From: Aurelia coerulea
Lineage: Eukaryota; Cnidaria; Scyphozoa; Semaeostomeae; Ulmaridae
Length of the DNA stretch: 64,000 bases
Direction of reading: 5' to 3'
NCBI GenBank assembly: GCA_039566865.1
Contig: CM076949.1
Span: 20,064,501-20,128,500, forward strand
Part shown: positions 11,227 through 19,224 of the stretch, piece after piece
Layout of the letters: the number at the start of each line of letters is the position of its first letter
How positions within the stretch are numbered: the first letter of the stretch is position 1
The notes under the pieces: generated by a model
Database searches by the model: none
Told to the model about the DNA's origin: nothing
The model's input: the letters and a program-made list of their open reading frames with translations, nothing else
Program-made: the position numbers and the translations under genes

Positions 11227-14200
11227 TTCAAGAGTTGAAATAAAGGACCGATGCCGAATGACTAACAGTTTCCGTTCAAAGAGCTATGCACTAACCACTG
11301 ACCAAGCAAGCTTTTCGTATATATTGATAATCAACTCTTCATGAGAGATTCACTTCCTTGTCACCAAACTTAAGAAACTGGGAATTCACAGTGATCCAGC
11401 AAGTGTAATAAATACCGAAAAATGAAAATTCTCAAAATCAATCACGCTGTAGCTCATTTGAAAGAGCAATGATTGGCAGTCAAAATAAAAAAGGAATTAT
11501 TAAAATCGGACCTATGAGAGCCAAGAAACAGATTTTTAAAGTTTCAAGAAATCACAAGTTTACAAATTTCATATCGAGAATGCAATTAACACTTGATTTA
11601 GGCTAACTTCAAAATTCAATTTCTCTGCTCACACAGCTCCGATTCTTGAAATTATTTTTTTATTTTGATTGTATATATCTCAGCATTATGTGTCTTTCAT
11701 TTCATCGAAAACGAGTGGAAAATTTTCGCGAATTTTGCGAATTACTACAAGTACCATATTTGAGGATAAAAACGGATATTTTGGTAGAAACAGTTGAAAA
11801 TCTAAAAGACGGGGTCAAACGGTGTCTTAGCAAAAAATATTACAATTAACTAGAACATGTTTCGAGTGCGTGTGCCAAAGGTTATCTTTGGGAACCTTCT
11901 GCAAAAAATTCTATGGCCGTTTTAGAATGTGTGGTCATTTCTTGAAAATGACATGTGGTCGTTACTGAAACCAGTGTTATTTTACATTAACTGAATTGAT
12001 ATTCTAGATAATGCCCTAAACTCATTTCAAATTAAAGACAAGTCATTCAGCTGAATTCTTGAAACTAGGATGAATTGAAGAAACTAAAAATCAACATACA
12101 ATTACGTATAGTGGACTGAAGAACCAGGAACTCTACTCTTTGTGACGTCTGAACCCGACACTGTATCAATCATGTCAAATTCAATTCCGAAGCACCACGT
12201 TCTTTCTTATCACTGTCAGACTAGACCTAATGCTTCCTCTTGAACTTCAATGTCATAGTTGTAGTTGACTGATTTTGGCCGTACTTTCTTCAAAACGAGA
12301 ACAAATGGTTATTGATCTGATTGATTTGATAGTTATGAGGAAAGGGCAAATTTTGCGATTCTGTGGTGCCACTTCGACGTTTGCCTCGCAGTTTCCGAGA
12401 CTACAGACACCAGAGACACCACTAAGACTGTCAACGTTGATAGACTGAAGCTTTTCACCTATGATATGATGCTGCACTTAGCAATACATTTCCACTCGGA
12501 AGAGAATAGATTTCCTTACAATACACGAGATGCTTGCCCATAACTGGGAGCTGCTTGAATTCTCAAAAAAGGCTATCCGATAGGTATATTGTTTGAAAGC
12601 AGTCCTAACGCCTGGAACAAACATGTTCACAGCTTTCAAATTGACCCAGGATTCAGAGCAAGACAAACGTTTGTGCAACATGACATCCATGACGTTTTGT
12701 CAGAATGCTCATAACATCTGCCCAGAATGTAGCAAAAGCGAGCCATATTCTACAAACTACTGCAAAAGTCAATGAGATGAATTATGATACTAAAACTCAA
12801 GAAGAAGCATTGGAGAAGTCTTTGCATTTATAACTGTGATAAGAAAGAATGTTATGCCTCTGAACTGAATTTGATACGATTTGATGCAGTATTGAAACCA
12901 GACGTCACAAAGAGTAGAGTTCCTGGTTCTTCAATCCACTATACGTTAATGTATTTTGATTTTTAGTTTCTTCAATTCATCCTAGTTTCTAGAATTCAGC
13001 TGCATGACTTGTATTTAATTTGAAATGAGTTTAGGGCGTTATCTAAAAATCAATTCAGTTAATGTAAAACAACACTGGTTTCAGTAACGACCACATGTCA
13101 TTTTCAAGAAATGACCACACATTCTAAAACGGCCATAGAATTTTTTGCAGAAGGTTCCCAAAGATAACCTTTGGCACACGCACTCGAAACATGTTCTAGT
13201 TAATTGTAATATTTTTTGCTAAGACACTGTTTGACCCCGTCTTTTAGATTTTCAACTGTTTCTACCAAAATATCCGTTTTTATCCTCAAATATGGTACTT
13301 GTAGTAATTCGCAAAATTCGCGAAAATTTTCCACTCGTTTTCGATGAAATGAAAGACACATAATGCTGAGATATATACAATCAAAATAAAAAAACAATTT
13401 CAAGAATCGGAGCTGTGTGAGCAGAGAAATTGAATTTTGAAGTTAGCCTAAATCAAGTGTTAATTGCATTCTCGATATGAAATTTGTAAACTTGTGATTT
13501 CTTGAAACTTTAAAAATCTGTTTCTTGGCTCTCATAGGTCCGATTTTAATAATTCCTTTTTTATTTTGACTGCCAATCATTGCTCTTTCAAATGAGCTAC
13601 AGCGTGATTGATTTTGAGAAATTTCATTTTTCGGCATTTATTACATTATTTTGCCATTCTGGATCACTGTGGAATTGGAAGGGTATTATGTCTCGTTCAA
13701 TTTCTACCGTGACCATCCCCCCCCCCGTACAACCCGGGCGTTCTTTGGCAATAGAAACAATCAAGATTTCATTCAAATTCAGCCAGCTGGGAAATGAGGC
13801 AATGCTAAATCTTCAACAAGAAAATCGTAATTGTTCTGATAGGAACGGACGCATTCAGGAAAATATTGTCAAATGCGCATGTACAGGGTAAGTGAGCTGA
13901 ACTCAAACCGTTCTGAAATTTGCATATGATGGAGAGGCAAATTAGCAGACACTCAGATCGGTCTGAATTTTCTCATGTTAGGGTAGTCTAAGGCAACTGG
14001 CCAATCAATGGGTAAGATATTATGGTATGTTATAGTTATCAACCTTTCCCAAAAACCTGACCCTTCATCATCAATTTAACCACCTTGCTTTTTATGTTGC
14101 AGAGAAAAGACTTCCTTCAGTTGCTGCTCTCCGAAAACAAAACTGATGGAAAACCAAAGCTAACCGATGATGACATTTATGCTTCTTGTATCACGTTTCT

Positions 14201-17200
14201 ATTGGCAGGATACGAGACAACGAGTAATGCATTGGCATACACTACGTATCTACTTGCTTTGCATCCAGAAATACAAGAGAGGCTGTATCAGGAGGTGAAG
14301 GATGTCATCAAGGGAAAGGAGGTATTCGAATTGTTTACGGTTTGTACTTATCTTCGCAACTGCTGCTTAGTATCAGGTGTGGAGGCGCGTTGTAGTTTTG
14401 AAAATTTACTGGGATATACTAAGCGTAAGTGATAAATTGGTACGTAATTAAAACGTTTATTGGTTCATTGTAGATGCATGGACCGCTTGCGTATGTGTTT
14501 TTGGCACGACTATGTCATAGGGGCGTGCAGTTGTTTACTCTATCTCTTTTGAGCTAGCTCGGGCCGTGAACGGCCATACGTTTCAGTTGAGAATGGATTT
14601 GCGAAGTTAGAATGATACAGTCCTCTATTTAGAACAAGCCTAGTCTCTGTGTTATTCCTGCACTGGTGGGGTATTAGCAGCAGGTGGATTGACGTTTCCA
14701 CATCAGGTTTGAAAGGTATTAAAAGATATACTCAAGACTAACACTGTGGAGGGGTTAAACTAGGAGTCCCATTCCTGGATGCAGCATGCATAGTAGGCCT
14801 AAATTAGCTGTAATATTACTAGATATCTATCCAGCCTTCTCTAAGATAAAGTAATGAACGATTGATTGAATGAATGAATGAATGAATGAATGAATGAATG
14901 AATGAATGAATGAATGAATGAATGAATGAATGAATGGATGAATCAATGAATGAATGAATGAATGAATCAATGAATCAATGAATGAATGAATGATGAATGA
15001 GTTAATGATGAATGAATTAATGATGAATGATTGAATGAATGAATGAATGAATGAATGAATGAATGAATGAATGAATGAATGAATGTGGATCTTACGTTAC
15101 TAAATGTGAACATTCACATGACATCTAATTTGAGACAGACTTTCGATGCAACGTATTCTCAAACGCGTGAACTTTTCTTGGGACGCCCAGTATAATATTG
15201 AACCTCCTGTAAAATGGTGTATTATTTTGCAGCAGGCATCGATCTACGATGACATACAGAAGTTGGAGTATCTTGATGCCGTATTAAATGAATCATTGCG
15301 AATGTATCCACCAGCTTGGCAGTAAGTTCCTACGGTTCGTTTCATACGGCTAGTGTAAGATGCAGGCATAATTTGCAGGTCACCTCGGCAGGTCGCCATT
15401 ATTAGGCGCATGGGCTCATAGGAAGAACAAATGATTTTTTTTGTATGCAAGATACGAGAGCCGCCATCCAATGCTATGAACTGTACGCCACGAATGAACC
15501 TCCCATATGGCCCCAAAGAGGCCTTTAAAGCTTTTATATCGCTGTATAATGTCAGGCATGTTTTCAGTTGTTTGGCTGATTACTAGACTTATCCATCGTC
15601 GTAGTTTCGCTATTTGCCTGAACTGATATACCGCTACAAGTAACTGATTACAAGTTCGTAGTAATGTTGTTGTTGTTGCCGTTGTTGTTGTTGCGATAAC
15701 TCGCGAGTCTATTCAGCTGTCACAAGAGAAAGGGAGTAGCGTGAAGACGTGCGGAGTTCATGAATACGCAGTTTTGTTGATGTTTGTTGTTTGTTTATTG
15801 TATGTTTGGATAACATTAAATTTTGGATAGCCCCTTCAGTTGCCCCTAGACTGATTACATACAATATCGTAGTGATCGCTATTAATAGACCTGCCGGTCG
15901 GTACGACTCATAATTATACATACATTGAAATCAAACTGAATTTGGGACTTTGGCACTGTCGATTTTTATGGTAATAGGGGGAGGTAGCCAAAGTAAAAAC
16001 TTCAATAAAAAACGACTCAAAATTGATGTTTCCAGTGCCGGAAAATGGGAAAGCAAAGGCTGAGATTTGTTTATTGTAGCAATAAAATGGAAAATTATCA
16101 CTGTAATTCATTAAGTAATGTGCAATGAATGGCGTGTGGTGTATGTATGAAATTGTAGACTTGCCCCAAGTCTATCTCTTCAGTCTGTCTTTACCGTTCC
16201 CTCTTCGGTAGTTCCTGGATGCGCCATTCTAACATGTCGGACGAGGGCGCGAGAGATATCTCTCTCGCTCTCTTGATGGAATGTTGGAATGGCGGAACCA
16301 AGGGAATGGTAAGACGGACTGAAGAGAAAGGGAACGGTAAGACTGACTGAAGAGATAGCCTTGGGGCAAGTCTAAAGGAATTGCGGCTGTGTATGAAATT
16401 TGCCTTCTAAACGGGAAAATGAAATAGTAGGTAGGCTTTTCTACGAATAGAACAAAAGAAACCCTCACAGCACTGTTTCTTTGGCTATCAATTGTTCACG
16501 GCTCGTGTGCAACTTCAATTTTGATGGGATATTTTAGCTTGTTGAACCTTTTGTAATGCCAGCTTTTAACCCTACACAGATCCTTTAAAGATGAAACAAT
16601 TTCAAAATTATGTATTATGTGTACAACATTGACGCAGAGAGACATAAAATATCAAATGCATTTACATATCCTGTATTTCTGTTCTGCTACTGCCCACCTA
16701 TAGATTTGCCACGGGCATGGGCCAAAATGTTAGTCAACCCTGTTTATTGCAGATTATGTGATATATGACAATGCTTTATTTATAGAACTGCAAGGCTGAT
16801 TGAACATGATTGCACAATCGGAAAATACACATTTCCTGGCAATGTTGGACTCCAAATTCCAATTTTTGCTATACATCATTGCGAAGAATTTTGGGAAGAG
16901 CCAGATAAATTTGATCCTGAGAGGTATGTTTGATAGTTTTTGAATTTCTGCAATTCAGCATCAAGATCGTGAAGTTTGGAATATTTTTACAAAAGCTAGG
17001 CCTATGCCTTGTTCGTAATGCCTACCGTGAAAGGTGCTGCATTTTGGCAACAGAAACTTCTCGAATGAATGGATGGATGGATGGACGGATGGACGGACGG
17101 ACGGACGGACGGACGGACAGACGGACGGACGGGTGGATGGATGGATTGGATGGGTGGATTGGATGGGTGGATGGATGTTCACAAACGCTCTACCTGTTCT

Positions 17201-19224
17201 TCCACATGCCTTATCTATGCCATTAAATGCAGAAAGTGTAAAATTTTATATATTGGGGAAACCTGCCGACAACTCAATGAAAGATTTGGAGAACATATAA
17301 GGAACGTCGAGCACAAGCTTCACGAGGATGAAAGAAAGAAGGACCAACGCGATATTAACGTCTGGCAACATTTTAATTCGACAGGACATTCCTTTCAGGG
17401 TATGACCATTCTTGGACTGTTAGATGCCCCCATAGGCTCGCGAAAAAGAAAGACATTAGAGAAAAGAATTATTTTTAAAATAGACACACGTGTTCCGAAA
17501 GGATTTAACAAGCAATTTTCCTTTTTATGATTTCATTTTCTCTTGCTTCTGAGCGTTCTATTTTTGCTCGTCAAATTTTTCCGTTACTTGCTCAATCAGT
17601 TGACAGTTGCTATCCAGAAACTCTATACGGTCATATTTTCTAAATACGTGGATGACCTTTTCCCACCTTTTCCTTAGGTTCAGTCCAGAGAACAAAGGCA
17701 AGATCAATCCTTATCATTACATGCCTTTTGGACACGGCCCCCGAAACTGCGTTGGATTGCGTTTTGCTCTTGTGGAAGCAAAGATCACTTTGATAAAATT
17801 GTTACAGCGATTCAGATTTGTGAAGACAGAAGAAACGGAGGTAATTTCTCGTTGATTGTTGATTTTATCACATTTCATAAGAAATTAATAGATCTTTTAG
17901 CTGCTCTACAAAATAGTCTGAATCGAACGATATTTTTATACAGTGAATACGAAAGGCTCGATTGAGTGGCGTTTTTTGCTTCTATCACTGTTGTGCACAT
18001 TCGATGATTCTTGACATTTCTACAAAATGCACAAAAATATTGCACGATCCTGACTGTTTTATAGAATAGCTAAAAGGCCTATTTATCTATGAGGTCTATT
18101 TATGAAGTGAAGAATTAACAGACTTTCAAGAAAATAGATTTTCGGTTTTCCATGGTTCACAAAGACCCAAAGTGCAGTGCTAAGCAATAGATAGTAGAAT
18201 TTTCAAGAAAAACATTTAATTTCTCGATGTTTAACGATTCATAAAGACCCATAATACAGTCGTAAGGAGAGGTCGGTCGCTTTTCTGGATCACGATTTTA
18301 ACTTTGATATCGTCACAATCTCAAATAAGTTGAAATATAGAAAAGGTTAAATTTGAAACTAATAAGGATAACAAGGACCGATTTTGTAATACAATAATAG
18401 CATCAGTTGCTTTTGATTGACACCTCAATTCAGAGCGATTAGCGATTGCAAACAAAGGAAATTCTCTCAACCAGTAATACACAACAAACATAGCCGCAAC
18501 AGTTTCCCCCGAAACAAGTAGGGCAAACTCTCACCTTATGCAAGAGAAAGGTCGTTTTTAAGAGAAGTTATGTGCTTATAGCGAAAGACAAATGGTAAAT
18601 CTAAAGATCTGCCTGGCAGATTTTGTTTATTTGATTCAAGAGATGTGTGCTATCGTTTCATTAGGCGTCTCAAAATAATTGTGGCCCGTTTGTGTGGCTG
18701 CGTGGAGAAGCCATAAGCCCAATAATTGTCTTGATTTTTACACAGTTGCACATGGCATGCTTCAAATAAGAGTTTGAGATTGTGTTTGAATAAATCTGAC
18801 ACGTGGTTGCTGATTTATCGCTGAGGAAAGGCAAATTATGTCGTTGCTGCAAAAACAGCACTTCTGTTGTTCTCCAGCCATGTCAAAATCAAGACCATTT
18901 TGAAAGAAAGGATCCTAGCGCTGTATTTACATGTTTTCTAGATTGTAAATAGGTCGATAGTGTTGGTTAACTATAAGAGCACTATTAATCCTTTTTCTAA
19001 TGTTGAAGATAGGGCCCTTGTTGATAACAGCGCAGTTTGTTGAAGAGTGTTGTTATTATTACCAAAAAAGCAGTCTGCTTATTTTGTCTTTCTTTTGCGA
19101 TAGATCAGCAACCACAAGTCAGATCGACTCAAAGATGGTTTCAAACTCTAAGTTGAAGCCTGCACAAGGGGGTCTAGGAGTGTCAGTAAAAGACTGTAGC
19201 TTTGGATTCTTTGGTTCCCTGTGA
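1039..19224 (+). CDS. Cytochrome P450, CYP3-like (5' part outside window)
   Basis: Heme-thiolate monooxygenase, probably anchored in the endoplasmic reticulum. Seven exons join in phase: 1039-1178, 5008-5129, 14103-14321, 15233-15321, 16786-16923, 17678-17840 and 19123-19224, giving 323 residues plus a stop. All introns are GT-AG. Visible landmarks are FGRLTMEVI and VAFG early, the I-helix AGYETTS, the K-helix ESLR, PERF before the heme loop, and the heme ligand loop FGHGPRNCVG with LPQ-like helix L following. Roughly the N-terminal third (membrane anchor, helices A to E) must lie left of position 1. The pattern fits clan 3 P450s; the exact family and substrate cannot be told. The introns total about 17 kb and are full of transposons. 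The last exon is the least certain part, and a possible upstream exon at 926-983 does not join in phase. Confidence 0.88.
1227..1824. mobile_element. Mutator-like foldback element, copy 1
   Basis: Two long inverted arms (about 280 bp) begin AGGGCCGATTTTGTAATACA on the left and mirror AGGGCAGATTTTGTAATACA on the right. The element is flanked by a perfect 10-bp direct repeat CATGCAAATA at 1217-1226 and 1825-1834. A 9-11 bp duplication with long TIRs is typical of Mutator-like elements. The small open frames inside are by-products of the arms. Related copies lie at 18374 and 37197. Confidence 0.8.
2336..3335 (+). pseudogene. Penelope-like element relic with GIY-YIG endonuclease
   Basis: Broken reading frames give the RT-to-endonuclease linker (LLRLKRLCSNKPDF, ESGYPKNVIDNALERVSRIS, SNLRDILVRSKL), a CRHPRCRTC cysteine cluster, and then the GIY-YIG domain (CLIYAIKCSKC, ILYIG, ERFGEHIRN). 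Frameshifts and stops interrupt it at about 2955 and 3075, and a MITE is inserted at 2650-2803. It matches the C-terminal part of Penelope-like retroelements; the reverse-transcriptase core is absent. Confidence 0.85.
2650..2803. mobile_element. Small GC-rich MITE inside the Penelope relic
   Basis: It runs from GGCCTCCGACGACGGGGG to an inverted CTCGTCGGGGGCC, has G and C homopolymer runs, and splits the Penelope frame between TTAIF and the PPLMAF segment. The same terminal motif recurs at 23930 and 24537. Confidence 0.65.
3578..3787. mobile_element. 210-bp palindromic MITE, CCGGGTGTCCCAAAATGATG termini
   Basis: It is nearly a perfect inverted repeat: CCGGGTGTCCCAAAATGATG at the left mirrors CATCATTTTGGGACACCCGG at the right, each next to TA, suggesting a TA target as for mariner-type elements. 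Confidence 0.8.
4440..4646 (+). CDS. Candidate small secreted protein ORF (68 codons)
   Basis: A true ATG in ACCATGC context opens a frame with a textbook signal peptide: MRENLF, then a hydrophobic run VSLLILVWIVAGLSA with an Ala-rich cleavage site. The predicted mature part is about 47 residues, acidic at its end, with a single Cys. The frame ends in TGA, but AGGTGATA at 4641 could act as a splice donor. It sits in a P450 intron on the same strand, so it may be a nested gene, a misplaced first exon or chance. No family is recognised. Confidence 0.3.
   Translation: MRENLFVSLLILVWIVAGLSAHILSTKPNMLSAHDHRFPFWGMTVDLNFDDSYPQQIHGCEPEEGYDR
5008..5129 (+). CDS. P450 exon (F-G loop region)
   Basis: The acceptor is TTGTCAG and the donor is GTAAGT. 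The frame begins LFPLPTSVKTWIKH and ends with a charged run VEERKKKPSN, as expected for the segment before the DFLQLL motif of the next exon. It closes in phase 0. Confidence 0.85.
6015..6240 (+). pseudogene. 3' end of a LINE (non-LTR element)
   Basis: The frame LWNTLDDSVKNEPTLYAFKK, followed by RIKDWAGDKCTCKI and stop (6021-6125), is the typical tail of CR1/RTE-like LINE polymerases in invertebrates. It is followed by an AT-rich 3' end with GAAAATGAAAAATGAAATGA repeats. The element is strongly 5'-truncated. Confidence 0.6.
6250..7010. repeat. AAGAAACT-rich TIR element with internal tandem duplication
   Basis: A block at 6250-6491 is repeated directly at 6542-6787 (offset 292 bp). The element shares GGTTTATAAGAAACTAGTAC and the closing TTTAGTACTAAGTGCTGATC with a copy at 29847-30252, so the family is dispersed; here its left half is duplicated. 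Confidence 0.65.
7011..7549 (+). other. Region upstream of U1 snRNA
   Basis: It is AT-rich with degenerate GATTTTCAAAG words and two short overlapping open frames that look accidental. A proximal sequence element would be expected about 55 bases before the U1 start (near 7490-7510), but no clear consensus is seen. Confidence 0.3.
7550..7589 (+). ncRNA. U1 snRNA gene, 5' part (interrupted)
   Basis: The sequence starts ATACTTACCTGACAGGGAGG and continues through ATACCATGATCACTGAGGTG. The ATACTTACCTG head is the invariant U1 end that pairs with 5' splice sites. Forty bases match U1 before the LINE starts; the rest of the gene resumes at 11104. U1 directs spliceosome assembly in the nucleus; this copy is disrupted in stem-loop I and cannot make a normal transcript. 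Confidence 0.95.
7590..11088 (+). mobile_element. Tx1-like LINE inserted in U1 snRNA
   Basis: A 5'-truncated non-LTR retrotransposon of about 3.5 kb with 3' UTR and a poly(A) tail at 11077-11088. It is flanked by a perfect 15-bp target-site duplication ATGATCACTGAGGTG (7575-7589 and 11089-11103), both copies being U1 sequence. The 3' UTR holds about three imperfect copies of a 60-70 bp unit ending GTTGCTGAACTG. The uninterrupted 1051-codon frame and exact duplication imply a recent insertion. Confidence 0.95.
7619..10774 (+). CDS. LINE ORF2 polyprotein (Tx1/L1-type reverse transcriptase), 5'-truncated
   Basis: A reverse transcriptase used for target-primed insertion. The frame is open from the element's first bases (about 7592), so the M at 7619 is not the real start. 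Only the last residues of the APE-like endonuclease remain, ending in the catalytic SDH (PLSDHKKIV). RT motifs in order: GKSPGIDGLPCEFYK, NWRPISLLNADYKIIAKTLA, the palm Asp in LLSIDQMKAFDRV, GVRQGCPLSALLY, and YADDTTLVL near residue 473. A C-terminal CLRC...H...C cluster near residue 905 is typical of this group. The RPISLLN-DYKI and IDQ-KAFDRV wording places it with Tx1-type elements. No stop or frameshift is seen. Confidence 0.93.
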   Translation: MPFPLSDHKKIVLTLCFSNIKTGPGVWQLNTSVLKEKSFLETIEEFWADWQSKKDNYQTLLEWWDEGKIEIINLTKEYCANRAKQNRHNKCRLYKQLRNIDRKATKTGEKRFLDLSKKISAEIKTLEMNEAEGVKVRAKAKWAEKGEKVTKYFCNLEKKRQGDRQMKEIKNKQGQTVTDPLEICHTVRQFYEDLYNAEHTDPEVAKKLFDKVTKQLSKDEREVCEGAITKKELGLALLQMQNGKSPGIDGLPCEFYKIFWRTLGDDFTSVVNQCFAESSLTASQKFGLITCLFKKGERADLQNWRPISLLNADYKIIAKTLANRLAKVLKHVVADDQTCAVPGRTILSTCHSLRNIIDICEQQNLPVGLLSIDQMKAFDRVSWDFLFKTLEKFGFGAYFCSWIKILYTDIVSAVKVNGHVSDTFSLGRGVRQGCPLSALLYVLIAEIFAENIRKDRSVSGLVVDKQEFKILQYADDTTLVLRGDKSIQAIKKHIDDFEKAAGAKINAGKSEGIWLGSFKGRTDRPLGFNWYKRSLKILGIFFGTENTEKLNWEPKISKFNKVLSMWKCRDLSFRGRAVVLNQLASSVLWYTATVFPMKDWVLKRLNASLWDFFYNGKKDLISRTQAKLPYKEGGLNVVDIDKKTASLRLSWFAKLFNDDSKGKWTTLFHHFLGKLNDMNSEGNTLKCFLASPTSGRHPDFFRATLKSYLSLCDNKRIEPTTPNEIYNEPLFRNSLLANDRLLADTAWAKSGITLVRDICYETVPGFLPRAAVEELVGPKFKDSTYDKIMSNMPQNWKDIVNTEIAPPERHNSCFKISVQSRRATKTFGDLKAKDFYTLLIHLDVDISNQRFRVFWDDKFGKTKWHLVFHSLFTRDDNRKACDLQWKIIQLVVPTAERLYRHKIMDNSTCLRCNCKDETILHLFVYCPAVKALWDMVKFLIENLNPDISIENLEHFVVVGFANPKLNKKLIPENAVRDTALLAIWNTRNKIVFDNEICPVQHFFINSLTTKIKSEYILAKDSLASLFNFKISWCRNEVLASLSQDNTLTIKI
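11089..11228 (+). ncRNA. U1 snRNA gene, 3' part (interrupted)
   Basis: After the repeated 15-bp target site, the sequence matches U1 from GTTCCTCCAGGGTGAGGCCT through TGACCCCTGCGATTACCCC, the Sm site in ATAATTTCTGGTAG and the last hairpin CTGCGTTCGCG, ending at about CCCCTT. Forty bases upstream plus about 125 here give the canonical length near 164. A 3'-box-like AAATAAAGGACCGA follows. Confidence 0.95.
11387..13671. mobile_element. 2.3-kb foldback element with CACAGTG termini
   Basis: Two inverted arms of about 740 bp are almost identical (small open frames at 11646-11849 and 13200-13403 differ by one residue) and continue inward another 130-150 bp with clear divergence. The element starts CACAGTGATCCAG and ends with its complement, and is flanked by GAATT on both sides (11382-11386, 13672-13676). 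The centre (about 12280-12770) is single copy and holds a broken minus-strand frame of 146 codons with one stop, no recognisable domain. The CACAGTG heptamer plus 5-bp duplication recalls Transib/RAG-type ends, but no transposase is visible. Confidence 0.8.
13738..13865. repeat. Relic of the TTCCTTTGGCAATCAAAACA MITE
   Basis: The words GTTCTTTGGCAATAGAAACA and TTCAGCCAGCTGGGA are shared with the MITEs at 42270 and 47893. It is degraded and lies next to a C8 run. Confidence 0.45.
14103..14321 (+). CDS. P450 exon with I-helix
   Basis: The acceptor is TGTTGCAG and the donor is GTATTC. It encodes RKDFLQLLLSE, then the oxygen-binding I-helix AGYETTSNALAYTTYLLA with the conserved acid-Thr pair, then HPEIQERLYQEV. 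Exactly 73 codons, phase 0 at both ends. Confidence 0.95.
14322..15232 (+). repeat. P450 intron with long (GAAT)n tetranucleotide array
   Basis: From about 14866 to 15084 the sequence is a nearly continuous GAAT tetramer array with occasional GATGAATC interruptions, about 220 bp. The rest of the intron is AT-rich without coding signal; at its end a degraded TTGGGACGCCCAGTATA resembles the GGGTGTCCC MITE terminus. Confidence 0.85.
15233..15321 (+). CDS. P450 exon with K-helix ExxR
   Basis: It encodes YDDIQKLEYLDAVLNESLRM, containing the invariant ExxR (ESLR), then YPPAWQ. The donor is GTAAGT. The acceptor could be the first or second AG of GCAGCAG, a one-codon difference. Confidence 0.95.
16157..16374. 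mobile_element. MITE with TAGACTTGCCCCAAGTCTA termini
   Basis: The left end AGACTTGCCCCAAGTCTATC is mirrored at 16355-16374 (GATAGCCTTGGGGCAAGTCT), each next to TA. Internal arms CTTCAGTCTGTCTTACCGTT-like repeat in inverted orientation, with a GAGAGATATCTCTC palindrome in the middle. Related termini occur at 49497-49590 and around 55794/57257. Confidence 0.7.
16786..16923 (+). CDS. P450 exon (beta domain to PERF)
   Basis: The acceptor is TTTATAG and the donor is GTATGT. The frame continues in phase 2 from the K-helix exon and reads ARLIEHDCTIG, then IFAIHHCEEFWEEPDKFDPE, with the final Arg split over the intron. This is the segment between the K helix and the PERF motif. Confidence 0.93.
17062..17176 (+). 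repeat. (GGAT/GGAC)n minisatellite
   Basis: The array alternates GGAT and GGAC tetramers, with GGATTGGATGG variants at the right end. It abuts the truncated Penelope fragment directly, so it may have formed or expanded at the insertion junction. Confidence 0.9.
17177..17530 (+). pseudogene. Penelope-like GIY-YIG endonuclease fragment
   Basis: An open frame reads CLIYAIKCRKCKILYIGETC, RQLNERFGEHIRN, then HFNSTGHSFQGMTILGLLDA and ends at KQFSFL stop (17528). The CxxC, GIY-YIG-like LYIG, Arg and Glu positions match the nuclease domain of Penelope-like elements. It is the uncorrupted counterpart of the copy at 3000-3335. Everything upstream is missing. It lies in the P450 intron before the heme exon. 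Confidence 0.9.
17678..17840 (+). CDS. P450 exon with heme-binding cysteine
   Basis: The acceptor is TTCCTTAG and the donor is GTAATT. It completes PERF with RFSPENKG and carries the heme ligand loop PFGHGPRNCVGLRFAL, matching FxxGxRxCxG, then the L helix EAKITLIKLLQRF. It ends in phase 0 at KTEETE. Confidence 0.97.
18374..18660. repeat. Half-copy of the Mutator-like foldback family
   Basis: It matches one arm of the element at 1227 (CGATTTTGTAATACAATAAT, TTGACACCTCAATTC, TAAATCTAAAGATCTG) and stops near the loop, so the other arm was lost. Confidence 0.6.
18680..18815 (-). pseudogene. Inverted diverged copy of the terminal P450 exon
   Basis: The minus strand reads SDKSATTCQIYSNTISNSYL, clearly related to RSATTSQIDSKMVSNSKL on the plus strand 300 bp to the right. 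By eye the two are about three-quarters identical over 80 bases. The distal part has lost the LKPAQGG segment. It is a head-to-head partial duplication or one arm of an old palindromic repeat. Confidence 0.5.
19123..19224 (+). CDS. Probable terminal P450 exon
   Basis: After an AG at 19121-19122 the frame stays open in the phase required by the previous exon and reads IDSKMVSNSKLKPAQGGLGV before SVKD and a stop at 19222. This resembles the C-terminal strand pair of clan 3 P450s (a LxPxxGixVxV pattern). The caveat is that a diverged inverted copy sits at 18680-18815 and its homology extends into the supposed intron flank, so this could instead be an arm of a foldback repeat. Confidence 0.5.
   Translation: MDSKMVSNSKLKPAQGGLGVSVKDCSFGFFGSL

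Noticed and set aside
11646..13403. Identical 67-codon frames on opposite strands
   Set aside because: They are the same sequence in the two arms of the foldback element, with no domain or coding signal beyond the repeat.
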